64,000 nucleotides of DNA from Paenibacillus sp. D2_2 (GTDB taxonomy: Bacteria; Bacillota; Bacilli; Paenibacillales; Paenibacillaceae): contig NZ_CP133605.1 in NCBI RefSeq assembly GCF_031199965.1, positions 501,501 to 565,500 of the forward strand, read 5' to 3'. Both the position numbers and the translations under genes were made by a program. The notes under the pieces were generated by a model. The model was not told where the DNA came from and searched no databases. It saw only the letters and a list, made by a program, of their open reading frames with translations. Shown in pieces: positions 47,343 to 55,461 of this stretch. How positions within the stretch are numbered: the first letter of the stretch is position 1; every line of letters starts with the position of its first letter.

Positions 47343-48584
47343 GTGAAGACGATAACAGCTGTCTTACTGGGTGCTGGGAGCAGAGGGCGTTTCATATACG
47401 GTCCTTATGCAGAGAAATTTCCGAATGAGCTTCAATTTGTTGCCGTCGCTGAACCGAATGCAGAACGACGGGAGCAATTTGCCAGTATTCATCAGATTGC
47501 CTCTCCATATGTGTTTGATACTTGGGAGAAGGTATTTGAGCATGGAAAGCTTGCCGACGTCATGATCATCAGCACTTTGGATCGTGAGCATTATGAACCG
47601 GCCATGAAGGCGATGGCTCTGGGGTATCATGTCTTGCTGGAGAAGCCGATGTCTCCATCGAAGGAAGAATGTATCCAGCTTGAGCGAGCCTCTCAACAAT
47701 ATCAAAGATTGCTTATCGTGAGCCATGTGCTGCGCTATGCGCCGTTCTGGTCGGGAATTAAGCGTTGTATCGATGACGGGGAGCTAGGGACTGTAGCTAC
47801 GATACAGCTGACTGAGAATGTGGGTTATCTTCATATGGCTCATAGCTATGTGCGAGGCAATTGGAGAAATTCAGAGGAGTCCAGTCCGATGATTCTTGCC
47901 AAGTCCTGTCACGACCTGGATCTCATCTCATGGCTGATGGAAGAGAAATGCACCAGTGTCAGTTCTTATGGTTCGTTGCTTCACTTTAGAAGAGAAAATG
48001 CTCCTGAAGGCTCCACAGATCGCTGTATCGATTTGTGTGCGGTGGAGAAGGAATGCCCTTTCTCGGCGATGAAGATGTATATCCAGCCGCCTGAACATCC
48101 GTGGGCTCGTTATATGACAGACGATTTATCGCAGCAAGGGATACTTAAGGCGATAAAAGAAGGACCGTTTGGCCGCTGCGTATATCGCTGCGACAACAAT
48201 GTCGTTGACCATCAGATCGTAAATATGGAATTTGCGAATGGTGCGAATGCTTCCTTCATCATGTCCGGATTAACAAAGAGCGGTACGAGACGGCTACAAC
48301 TCATGGGGACCCGTGGGGAGATTATCGGAGATATGGATGAAGGCAAATTCACATTATATCGTTACGCAACAGGTGAGAAGGTTGAAATCGAGTGCAGTAT
48401 CAATGGCGATGGTCATGGAGGAGGAGATGAGCGCCTGATTAGCTCATTTATTAAGCACGTTCATGCCTTTGAGGATGAGCCAGCTTATGGTCTGACATCA
48501 GCGACGGCCTCTTTGCAAAGCCACCTGATTGCATTTGCCGCCGAGCAATCGCGGATAAATGGTGGGCAGCCTGTGCTCATATAG
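47343..48584 (+). CDS. Gfo/Idh/MocA-family dehydrogenase with Cys cluster
   Basis: A 413-residue protein from GTG 47343, preceded by GAGGAGGAA. The Rossmann start is VLLGAGSRGRFIYGPY, the signature is LEKPMSPS near residue 98, and SPMILAKSCHDLDLISWLM is the substrate region. Like the gene at 38514 it has a Cys-rich insertion (CIDLCAVEKECPFSA, and a later Cys pair). The two are distant paralogues bracketing the ABC and YesM/YesN genes, which suggests they modify sugars delivered by that transporter. Cofactor and substrate are not known. Confidence 0.85.
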   Translation: MKTITAVLLGAGSRGRFIYGPYAEKFPNELQFVAVAEPNAERREQFASIHQIASPYVFDTWEKVFEHGKLADVMIISTLDREHYEPAMKAMALGYHVLLEKPMSPSKEECIQLERASQQYQRLLIVSHVLRYAPFWSGIKRCIDDGELGTVATIQLTENVGYLHMAHSYVRGNWRNSEESSPMILAKSCHDLDLISWLMEEKCTSVSSYGSLLHFRRENAPEGSTDRCIDLCAVEKECPFSAMKMYIQPPEHPWARYMTDDLSQQGILKAIKEGPFGRCVYRCDNNVVDHQIVNMEFANGANASFIMSGLTKSGTRRLQLMGTRGEIIGDMDEGKFTLYRYATGEKVEIECSINGDGHGGGDERLISSFIKHVHAFEDEPAYGLTSATASLQSHLIAFAAEQSRINGGQPVLI

Positions 48585-48608
48585 AAGAGCCGAAGATCTT
48601 TTAATCTG

Positions 48609-48791
48609 TAACGAAACTACAGATCGTTATTTCTTCAAAAACAGGGTCAAATAAAATCTAATGAAACTACAGATCGCTATTTGAGAGAAATCAATGCTTT
48701 AAGGCACTAATTTACTTAAATAGCGATACCCAGTTTCGTTACAATTTTCAGCAGCCCTTTTTGGCCTAAATAGCGATACCCAGTTTCGTTA
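48609..48791. repeat. 50-bp-phased four-arm palindromic element, copy A
   Basis: Four 24-base arms: forward at 48609 and 48659 (TAACGAAACTACAGATCG then TTATTT; TAATGAAACTACAGATCG then CTATTT) and inverted at 48718 and 48768 (AAATAGCGATACCCAG then TTTCGTTA, twice). Starts of like-oriented arms are exactly 50 bases apart, and the central gap is 35 bases. Outer pairs with outer and inner with inner except for a 4-base core (ACAG against GGGT). Copy B at 55261 is the same element inverted, with conserved spacers (for example AATTTTCAGC). It lies between the convergent dehydrogenase and amylase genes. Confidence 0.85.
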
Positions 48792-48807
48792 GAGAAGGCT
48801 TAAACAG

Positions 48808-48835
48808 CCTGAATGCCCCGAAAGGGGCATTCAGG
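48808..48835. terminator. Bidirectional terminator-like hairpin
   Basis: CCTGAATGCCCC-GAAA-GGGGCATTCAGG is a perfect 12-base stem with a GAAA tetraloop between convergent genes. No long T run is present on either side. Confidence 0.65.
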
Positions 48836-48883
48836 TTGCATCTATATCCGTTATAGTATCAATCCGTCCGGGCCGTATTTGTG

Positions 48884-50576
48884 TTATTCAAGGACTAACG
48901 TAGTATAACCTGGAATAATCAGCTTGCCGGCTTCGAGCGAGGCTCCTTCCTTCGTAGAATCCAGGATCTTTGCGAAGCCATAAGCTGTTTCTTTTGCCGT
49001 AAGATCAACGGTCTGCTGATTCGCAGTTAGGTTATGGACAACTAATACGGTTTGCTGCTCCGTTTGGCGAAGATAAGCGGCGATGCCTGTCGTCTCTACG
49101 TCATATTCGCTAATTGCTCCATTCTTTAACGCCGGAATGCTACTCCTCATTTGTATCAATTTGCGATAGTACGAGAGAGAGAGCCTGCATCGGCTAATTG
49201 CTCCTCAACGCTTGTTCCTTCCTGTCCAGTATTGAAGTTCGTCTGTTCCCAGGTCGTTTGTCCATCTCCGCTACCGCCTTTATACCACTGCATAGGCTCA
49301 CGGATGCTCTCATCCGGTTTGGCGCCAAGCATGCCGATCTCCTCACCATAATAAATGAACGGATTACCCGGAATGGTTAAAAGTAGACCTGCGGCCATTT
49401 TTGCATGATTCAAATTTCCGTCCAATTGGGTCATCACCCGATTGAGGTCATGATTGGTCAGGAAGGTAGCATCGACAAATTTTCCGCCGGATTTCTCACT
49501 ATATAGTTTATAGGTTCTTGCCAGGGTAAAGGCTAGATTACTGTCTTTTTCCTTGTTGGCCATACTGATCAAAGTTTCCGATAAGCTGAAGTTGAAGCCG
49601 GAATCTAGTGCGTTATCCAAATAAAATGAAATAAGCCCTGCTGATGGATCCCAAATTTCTCCGACGAGATAAACATCGGGTTTAACTTGTTCTAGACTTT
49701 GCCGGAATTCCTGCCACCATTTCACGTTCTTATCGGTGGTAGCCTGGCTTTTATCGGTTATAAGATTCTCATAAATGTGCTTGGCTGCATCAAGTCTAAA
49801 GCCATCGATGCCTTGTTCCAGCCAGAAACGGCCGATATCTTCTATTTCTGCTCGGACATCCGGGTTATCGAAGTTCAAGTCGGGCATGCCCTCCGAGAAG
49901 ATGCCGAGATAGTCATCTCCATTTAGGGGATGCCAGGGATTTCCACTTCCGGCGGCACTTGAACCGCTTGTTTTGAGATTCTGGCTGCCTGCCCAGGTGT
50001 ACCAATTACGGTATTTGCTATCTGTGCTGCTCGCTGAATCTATAAACCACGGGTGCTGCGTACTAGTATGGTTCACGACTAGATCCATGATGACTTTTAT
50101 CCCACGCTTATGTGCTTCTTCAAGGAATTGCTTGAAGTCTTCCATCGTACCGTAATCCGGATTGATACTCCGGTAATCTGTCACATCATAACCGTGATAG
50201 CTTGGGGACGGATTAATCGGCATCAACCAAATGCCTTCAATCCCCAAATCTTTGATATAATCCAGCTTCTTGGTCAGTCCTTTGAAATCACCGATCCGTC
50301 CCCATTGGAATCATAGAAGGAACGCACGAATATTTCGTAATAGACAGTGGAAGGCTGAGTATCTATTGCCGTGACTTCTTTCGATGAATTAGCCGGGAGA
50401 TTGGCGGAATTAGCTATTTCGCTGGGATCCGAGGTATTCGCTGCGGGAGTTCCACTGTTGATAGCGGAGATATTTTTGCTCGAATCAGAGCTGCAGCCTG
50501 CAAGTAGAAGCACAGTCAAGATAACGCTTACAATTAAAGCGGATGGTAGACGATGTGAAGATTGGCGTAGCGACAT
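48884..50576 (-). pseudogene. Secreted lipoprotein alpha-amylase (GH13), two frameshifts
   Basis: The start is ATG 50576, spaced 8 bases from AAGGA; ATG 50585 is too close. The lipoprotein signal ends LLLAGC near residue 25. The first frame breaks at about 50295 in GGGGACGGATCGG; adding one base restores the GH13 start DGIGDFKGLTKKLDYIKDLG. The main frame has MDLVVNHTS, DGFRLDAAKHIYE, LVGEIWDPS and FLTNHDLNR, the four GH13 motifs with Asp, Glu and Asp catalysts. A second break in the TC repeat near 49165 separates the C-terminal beta domain (YYRKLIQMRSSIPALKNG). The repaired protein has 564 residues. It would degrade starch at the cell surface, supplying MalEFG. Confidence 0.85.
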
Positions 50577-50617
50577 GACATACATTCCTTTCCTTGGAAA
50601 CGAAGTTATATGTCTAA

Positions 50618-50646
50618 ATAGTAATCCAATTCAAACGTTTGCACAA
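50618..50646 (-). promoter_or_regulatory. Amylase promoter overlapped by a LacI-type operator
   Basis: On the minus strand TTGTGC (50646-50641) and TACTAT (50623-50618) are 17 bases apart. The perfect CAAACGTTTG palindrome (50632-50641) fills the start of the spacer, within TTCAAACGTTTGCACAA. Confidence 0.65.
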
Positions 50647-50709
50647 GTGTGGATTTCTTATGGAGTTGGTTTACATTTCGTAGGAGACCCGTTCACTCTA
50701 ATATACGAG

Positions 50710-51411
50710 TTAAGTGGTTGCTACGCTCATAAACCTTTGATATAGCTCTGGGAACTCAATGATCAAAGGCTGCTCTGGAAAGTTTGGAGTTTGAGCGCAA
50801 ACAGCCATTTTATATAAACAATCCAGCGAATATTGCTTAAAGAAGCAGCTTTTGAAGTGAATGTCCGTGTAGAGCCCGATATGATTCTCCTGCTTGCGTA
50901 TGGTAAAGGAGGATAAAGGTAGGGACAGTCCTTGACCTTCGGCTTTGATATAGCTCTCCTTTAAAGTCCATAGCTCGAAGAAATAAGAAGCTCTTGCTTC
51001 GGGCTGTTGATTATTTAGATCAAGTAATTCTTGTTCTGAGAAGAAATGTTCGGCAATTTGGAGATCAATGTCGCTGATTTTTTCTATATCTACGCCTATA
51101 GGGGCATCTGAGATGGCGCAGACTACCCATTGACCGGAATGAGAATTGTTGAAATACAAATTGGACAGGCCTTGAACTAAGGGCTTCCCATAACTATTCC
51201 GCACGATTTGAAGGTCGTGATTCACGATCCCGAGTTGATCGCAAATTAGCCACCTAGAAAGAGCTTCAGCCACTAGCGATCGATGGGCATCCTCCTGGTG
51301 GGTAAATTTACGTATCCTTGCTTGTCTTTGCTCAGGTAGTCGACCTAGTAGATTTTCGACATGAGTCGTATTCATATTTGGATGTAAAGGGGTCATATAG
51401 ATCTCTAACAT
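50710..51411 (-). CDS. 4'-phosphopantetheinyl transferase (Sfp type)
   Basis: An intact 233-residue enzyme that transfers phosphopantetheine from CoA to carrier proteins of non-ribosomal peptide, polyketide or fatty acid synthases. The magnesium motif GVDIEKI is near residues 106-112, WTLKESYIKAEGQGLSLPL holds the catalytic WxxKEA-type motif (here WTLKES), and FNNSHSG is the substrate-binding stretch. AGGAGA precedes the ATG. No peptide synthetase genes are in the window, so it probably serves clusters elsewhere. It is unrelated to its neighbours. Confidence 0.9.
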   Translation of the reverse strand: MLEIYMTPLHPNMNTTHVENLLGRLPEQRQARIRKFTHQEDAHRSLVAEALSRWLICDQLGIVNHDLQIVRNSYGKPLVQGLSNLYFNNSHSGQWVVCAISDAPIGVDIEKISDIDLQIAEHFFSEQELLDLNNQQPEARASYFFELWTLKESYIKAEGQGLSLPLSSFTIRKQENHIGLYTDIHFKSCFFKQYSLDCLYKMAVCAQTPNFPEQPLIIEFPELYQRFMSVATT

Positions 51412-51629
51412 GATTTTCTCCTATCATTAAAATGGAGATGATTAACATACGTTCTTTTCCATTTTACCACAGTATGAATCAACTAGAATTTGTGGAAGAT
51501 AAGGAAGACACTTACTGAAGAAAAGTAATCTTAAATTAATCCTACCCATTTACTCGAGATTGTGATATTATAGCGACATTAATAATTCAACAAGGTCATT
51601 TGATATGACAGTTGAGGGGAGAGACAGAA

Positions 51630-53021
51630 GTGGAAACCTTTCAAGTAATTCTTAACGTTGTCGTTATGCTTGCATTAATTGGGCTGTTGCTCTGGATGCA
51701 GAAGAAGCATATTTCTTTTACAAAGCGAGTATTTACCGGTCTTGGATTGGGGCTCGTATTTGGGGTTATATTACAGGCAATCTATACTTCCAGCTCTGAT
51801 GTATTGTCTAAATCGTCGGATTGGTTCAATCTTGTCGGTCGGGGTTATGTCGGCTTATTGCAAATGGTCGTTATCCCGCTGATTATGGTGTCGATCATCT
51901 CGGCGATTATGAAATTGAAGGGCAAGCAGAATTTGGGCAAGATGACCGCCATTATTATCGCTACATTGCTGATAACAACAGCAATTGCTGCGACAGTAAG
52001 TATCGTAACTAGCCTTAGCTTCGATCTAAAGGCGATTCAGATTGAATCTGGTCAGAAGGAGCAGGAGCGCGGAGCGAAGCTTGAAGAGAAAGTCGGCGAT
52101 GTGGCCGGTAAGACGATTCCGCAATATGTGCTTGATTTCATTCCGACAAATCCGTTTGCGGATATGGCGGGTACACGTAGTACTTCGACGATGGCTGTCG
52201 TTATTTTCTCCGCATTTATCGGGGTTGCAGTACTTGGATTAGACCGTAAGAAGCCGGAACAAGCGGAGACCTTCCGTAAAATCGTTGAGGCTGTATATGC
52301 CGTCGTTATGAGAATCGTAACCTTAGTGCTGAGGCTGACGCCTTACGGGATTCTGGCGCTATCACCAATGTGGTGGCGACGACGAATCCGGAGGAGATCC
52401 TTAAGCTGATCAAGTTCGTCGCCGCTTCCTATGTAGCACTGATCGTTATGTTCATCATTCATCTTATTATACTCGCACTCTTCGGATACAATCCGATTCA
52501 ATATGTGAGAAAGGTAGTTCCAACACTGATCTTCGCGTTCACATCTCGCTCCAGTGTTGCTACTATTCCGTTGAATGTGGAGACACAGACGAAGCGTCTA
52601 GGCGTGCCTGAGGGTGTTGCGAACCTGTCGGCTTCGTTCGGATCGATGATCGGGCAGAATGGATGTGCCGGGATTTATCCGGCGATGCTGGCGGTTATGA
52701 TCGCACCAACGGTAGGTATTAATCCGATGAGTTGGGATTTCATTATTACCTTGATCCTTGTCGTAGTGATCAGTTCGTTCGGTGTTGCCAGGCGTGGGCG
52801 GTGGAGCCACCTTCGCTTCGCTGATCGTACTGTCGACGATGAACTTGCCAGTAGGTCTTGCAGGTCTGTTGATCTCCGTTGAACCGTTGATCGACATGGG
52901 CCGTACCGCCCTGAACGTCAACGATTCTATCGTAGCTGGGGTTGTGACCGGCAAGGTGCTTGGCGAAAATGATAAAGAAGTGTTCAACCAAAATGTAGAA
53001 TTAGATATTGTGCAAGCATAA
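51630..53021 (+). pseudogene. tcyP: L-cystine sodium/proton symporter TcyP, two frameshifts
   Basis: A dicarboxylate/amino acid:cation symporter. GTG 51630 follows TTGAGGGGAGAG; the frame upstream has no start of its own. N-terminal spans (VILNVVVMLALIGLLLWMQ, then RVFTGLGLGLVFGVILQ) and GRGYVGLLQMVVIPLIMVSII are TcyP-like. One base is missing at GCGCTATCACC (about 52355), which otherwise reads [18 protein letters not shown]. One C is extra at GTTGCCAGGC (about 52790); removing it gives [26 protein letters not shown], the most conserved TcyP stretch. The corrected length is 463 residues, as in YdjN/TcyP. It imports cystine as a sulfur source; no S-box or T-box leader was found. Confidence 0.87.
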
Positions 53022-53035
53022 ACTGTAAATTATAA

Positions 53036-53090
53036 GGCGGTAGCCTCGGATCATCTTCAATGATGATAGAGGCTGCCGCCTTTATTTTAA
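53036..53090 (+). terminator. Terminator after tcyP
   Basis: GGCGGTAGCCTC pairs with GAGGCTGCCGCC, and TTTATTTT follows. An inner ATCATC/GATGAT stem extends it. Confidence 0.8.
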
Positions 53091-53256
53091 GGTGCGTGTA
53101 TGCTTGGGGTTCGCGGTTTGTTCTACAGCGATTCGGGGCTCGAATCCAGAGGCATGCATGTGACTGATTTCGATCTAGCGCTCCTTTGTGCTTGTTCTGG
53201 TGTTTCTGATCGCGATCTAATGTGCCTCTTGTTGCTGTAACTTACTGATTACGTTC

Positions 53257-53438
53257 TAACGGTTGCTATCGTGGTTAATTCGCTGTTTTTGCTCTGTTTT
53301 TATTTTTAACGGTTGTCCCTGAGGTTATTTCGGTATTTTAACGAAAAATCTAACGATATTTCTGAAATAGCGTCGATGACAACCGTTAGTTTGTTAAACC
53401 TGTTATTCTGCTGTGGTTAACCTCTGTGGCAACCATTA
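53257..53438. repeat. 50-bp-phased four-arm palindromic element, copy C (diverged)
   Basis: Forward arms start at 53257 (TAACGGTTGCTATCGTGG) and 53307 (TAACGGTTGTCCCTGAGG). Inverted arms end at 53388 (GATGACAACCGTTA) and 53438 (TGTGGCAACCATTA). Spacing is exactly 50 bases on both sides and the total is 182 bases, matching copies A and B. The arm sequence differs (CGGTTG in place of CGAAACT in all four arms), so pairing is kept although the bases changed. Each arm pair again has a non-pairing core. Confidence 0.7.
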
Positions 53439-53720
53439 CAAACTATGTTACACCTTTCATACGGTTGCAGAGCTTTTAAGTCCATAGTCGAGAATGCTCC
53501 CTTCTATATAGATGGGAGATCCTTCGGTACTTTTTGGGTTCAAGGCGATGTAGGGAAGTATTCAACGTTCTATGCTGCAGATCTAATACGTATGCTTATA
53601 CTAGTTGTTACTGTCTTTCGGGAGAGTTGCGAATATTTCGGGGTTAGAGAAACAATTTCCAACATTCTTACTGTAAATTTGACATTCACTGTATACTATC
53701 AGTAAATCTTTTCAAATTAT

Positions 53721-53746
53721 TGAGACGCTTTGCCGCTATTCTCGTA
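53721..53746 (+). promoter_or_regulatory. Candidate ECF sigma-W-type promoter for nfeD and the stomatin-like gene
   Basis: TGAGAC (53721-53726) and CGTA (53743-53746) are separated by exactly 16 bases, close to the sigma-W consensus TGAAAC-N16-CGTA. In Bacillus subtilis, NfeD/SPFH operons are sigma-W controlled. A TATAAT at 53747 follows but has no matching -35. Confidence 0.55.
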
Positions 53747-53788
53747 TATAATAGTATTAATACGCGGAAAGGTGGTGCATCTGGCAGA

Positions 53789-54226
53789 ATGGATGCATGG
53801 GTGCTTTGGTTAATTGCCGCAGGAGTATTACTCGTATTTGAAATGATGACGCTGACATTCTACTTGCTCTGGTTATGCCTTGGTGCAGTAGTCGCAGCGG
53901 TTGTCGCCTGGATAGCTCCAGATGCTTATATCCTGCAAGTTATAGCAGGCTGCGTGGTGGCTATTGTACTTACGATCTTTACAAAGCCATTATCGCGAAA
54001 ATTCCGCAATTCATCCAAGGGGTATGAGGATGCCGGTACAGAACTGGTAGGGAAACAGGGAGTTGTTGTTGAACCTATTGATGAAGGACAGTTTGGCATC
54101 GTGAAGGTTGGCGGAGACACCTGGAGTGCGACATCAGTTCGTTCTCTGAAGAAGGATGAACTTGTTCGGGTGCTGAAGCGAAGCAGTACAATTATTGAGG
54201 TAGAAAGATGGGAGGATTTCGCTTAA
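53789..54226 (+). CDS. nfeD: NfeD-family membrane protein
   Basis: A 145-residue short NfeD protein. ATG 53789 (MDAWVLWLIAAGVLLVFE) follows AAAGGTGGTG. Two or three spans fill residues 5-70. The C-terminal OB-fold NfeD domain contains GTELVGKQGVVVEPI and GIVKVGGDTWSATS. NfeD proteins work with SPFH scaffold proteins, and the stomatin-like gene starts in the TAATG overlap. The pair probably organises membrane domains under envelope stress, in line with the sigma-W-type promoter. Confidence 0.88.
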   Translation: MDAWVLWLIAAGVLLVFEMMTLTFYLLWLCLGAVVAAVVAWIAPDAYILQVIAGCVVAIVLTIFTKPLSRKFRNSSKGYEDAGTELVGKQGVVVEPIDEGQFGIVKVGGDTWSATSVRSLKKDELVRVLKRSSTIIEVERWEDFA

Positions 54227-55167
54227 TGAACTGGGAATGGATATTTATACTTGTTATTATTCTAGTTGTTGTTGTATTTATCTCACTCACTGTTAAGATC
54301 GTACCACAGCAACGCGTGGGTGTTGTAGAACGCCTCGGGAAGTTCAATCGCCTGCTAACGCCGGGTCTTAATATTTTGATTCCGGTGATCGATCAGGTTC
54401 GGATTTTTCATGATCTGCGTATTCAACAGGCTAATGTGCCACCGCAGACGGTTATTACCAAGGATAACGTGCAGGTGCAAATCGACACGATTATCTTCTA
54501 TCAAGTTGTAGGGCCGGAGCAGGCAACCTACGGAATCTCGGATTATGTATATGGGGTAAGAAATATTTCTACAGCGACGATGCGTCAAATCATCGGTAAG
54601 CTGGAGCTAGACGAGACGCTGTCCGGACGGGAGAAAATCTCTACAGAAATTCGTATCGCCTTGGACGAAGCTACAGAGAAGTGGGGCGTGCGGATCGAGC
54701 GCGTTGAAGTTATCGACATTAAGCCGCCGCTTGATATCCAAGAAGCGATGGACAAACAAATGAAGGCCGAGCGGAGCAAACGGGCCATCGTCCTTGAAGC
54801 GGAAGCTGCGAAGCAAGATATGATTCTTCGTGCTGAAGGGGATAAGCAGAGTAAGATCCTGAAAGCTGAAGGTGATAAGGAAGCGCGGATTCGTGAGGCG
54901 GAAGGCTTGCGTCAGGCGCAGGAGCTGGAAGGACAAGGGCGCGCGAAAGCGATCCAGGTCGTAGCAGAAGCGGAGAACACGCGGATCCAATTGCTGCGCG
55001 ATGCCGCATTGACCGAGCAAGTTCTTGCATATCAATCGTTTGAAGCGTTGAAGGAAGTTGCGAAAGGCCCAGCCAATAAAGTATTCATCCCATCCAACGC
55101 GGTCGAGACGCTCGGAAGCCTTGGAGCGATCGGTGAGTTGTTCAAGGAAGGGAAGGGGCATAAGTAA
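54226..55167 (+). CDS. SPFH/band 7 stomatin-like protein (QmcA type)
   Basis: A 313-residue protein whose ATG shares one base with the nfeD stop (TAATG). GGGAGGATTT lies in the end of nfeD. A single N-terminal span (WIFILVIILVVVVFISL) is followed by the SPFH domain (residues 25-190: IVPQQRVGVVERLGKFNRLLTPGLNILIP and ALDEATEKWGVRIERVEVIDI). A charged coiled coil with repeating AEGDK and EAE units completes it (residues 190-270). It resembles QmcA or stomatins rather than FloA or FloT. It likely forms ring-like membrane scaffolds with NfeD. Confidence 0.9.
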   Translation: MNWEWIFILVIILVVVVFISLTVKIVPQQRVGVVERLGKFNRLLTPGLNILIPVIDQVRIFHDLRIQQANVPPQTVITKDNVQVQIDTIIFYQVVGPEQATYGISDYVYGVRNISTATMRQIIGKLELDETLSGREKISTEIRIALDEATEKWGVRIERVEVIDIKPPLDIQEAMDKQMKAERSKRAIVLEAEAAKQDMILRAEGDKQSKILKAEGDKEARIREAEGLRQAQELEGQGRAKAIQVVAEAENTRIQLLRDAALTEQVLAYQSFEALKEVAKGPANKVFIPSNAVETLGSLGAIGELFKEGKGHK

Positions 55168-55218
55168 GCCGTCCTAACCTAGCTATCAAGCTGAATTTGC
55201 ATTAGTTCATTAATAATT

Positions 55219-55260
55219 AGAGCCATCCCGGCAGCAATGTTGCTAAGGGATGGCTCTTTT
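55219..55260 (+). terminator. Terminator after the stomatin-like gene
   Basis: AGAGCCATCCC pairs with GGGATGGCTCT, followed by TTTTT. The last T bases adjoin repeat copy B. Confidence 0.85.
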
Positions 55261-55443
55261 TAACGAAACTGGGTATCGTTATTTAGACCGAAAAGAGCCG
55301 CTGAAAATTCTAACGAAGCTAGGTATCGCTATTGAAGCAAATTAGGGGCAAAAAACCTATTTTCCCCGTAAATAGCGATCTGTAGTTTCGTTAGATTTAT
55401 TTTTCGGCTCTTTTTACGAAAATAACGATCCGTAGTTTCGTTA
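55261..55443. repeat. 50-bp-phased four-arm palindromic element, copy B
   Basis: Forward arms are at 55261 (TAACGAAACTGGGTATCG) and 55311 (TAACGAAGCTAGGTATCG). Inverted arms are at 55370-55393 (AAATAGCGATCTGTAG then TTTCGTTA) and 55420-55443 (AAATAACGATCCGTAG then TTTCGTTA). Spacing is exactly 50 bases on each side with a 35-base centre, 183 bases in all, as in copy A. It is copy A inverted: the GGGT-core arms come first here and the ACAG-core arms second. It lies between the convergent stomatin-like and ABC genes. Confidence 0.85.
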
Positions 55444-55461
55444 GATATTTAAAGGCTCAAC

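Larger units (their letters stand above)
53091..53788. other. Long intergenic region between tcyP and nfeD
   Basis: About 700 bases without a gene. It holds a decayed repeat series (CTGATTTCGATCTAGCG at 53164, CTGATCGCGATCTAATG at 53206, CTGATTACGTTCTAACG at 53245), the four-arm element at 53257-53438, and an ECF-type promoter at 53721. An 86-codon frame at 53445-53705 has no ribosome binding site or recognisable domain and is not called. Confidence 0.5.

Noticed and set aside
48609..48791. CRISPR-like array (24-base repeats with 26-base spacers)
   Set aside because: Only four units, two of them inverted, and the spacers are conserved between copies A and B. No cas genes are near.
53445..53705. 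86-codon frame between tcyP and nfeD
   Set aside because: No ribosome binding site or domain, and it lies in repeat-rich non-coding sequence.
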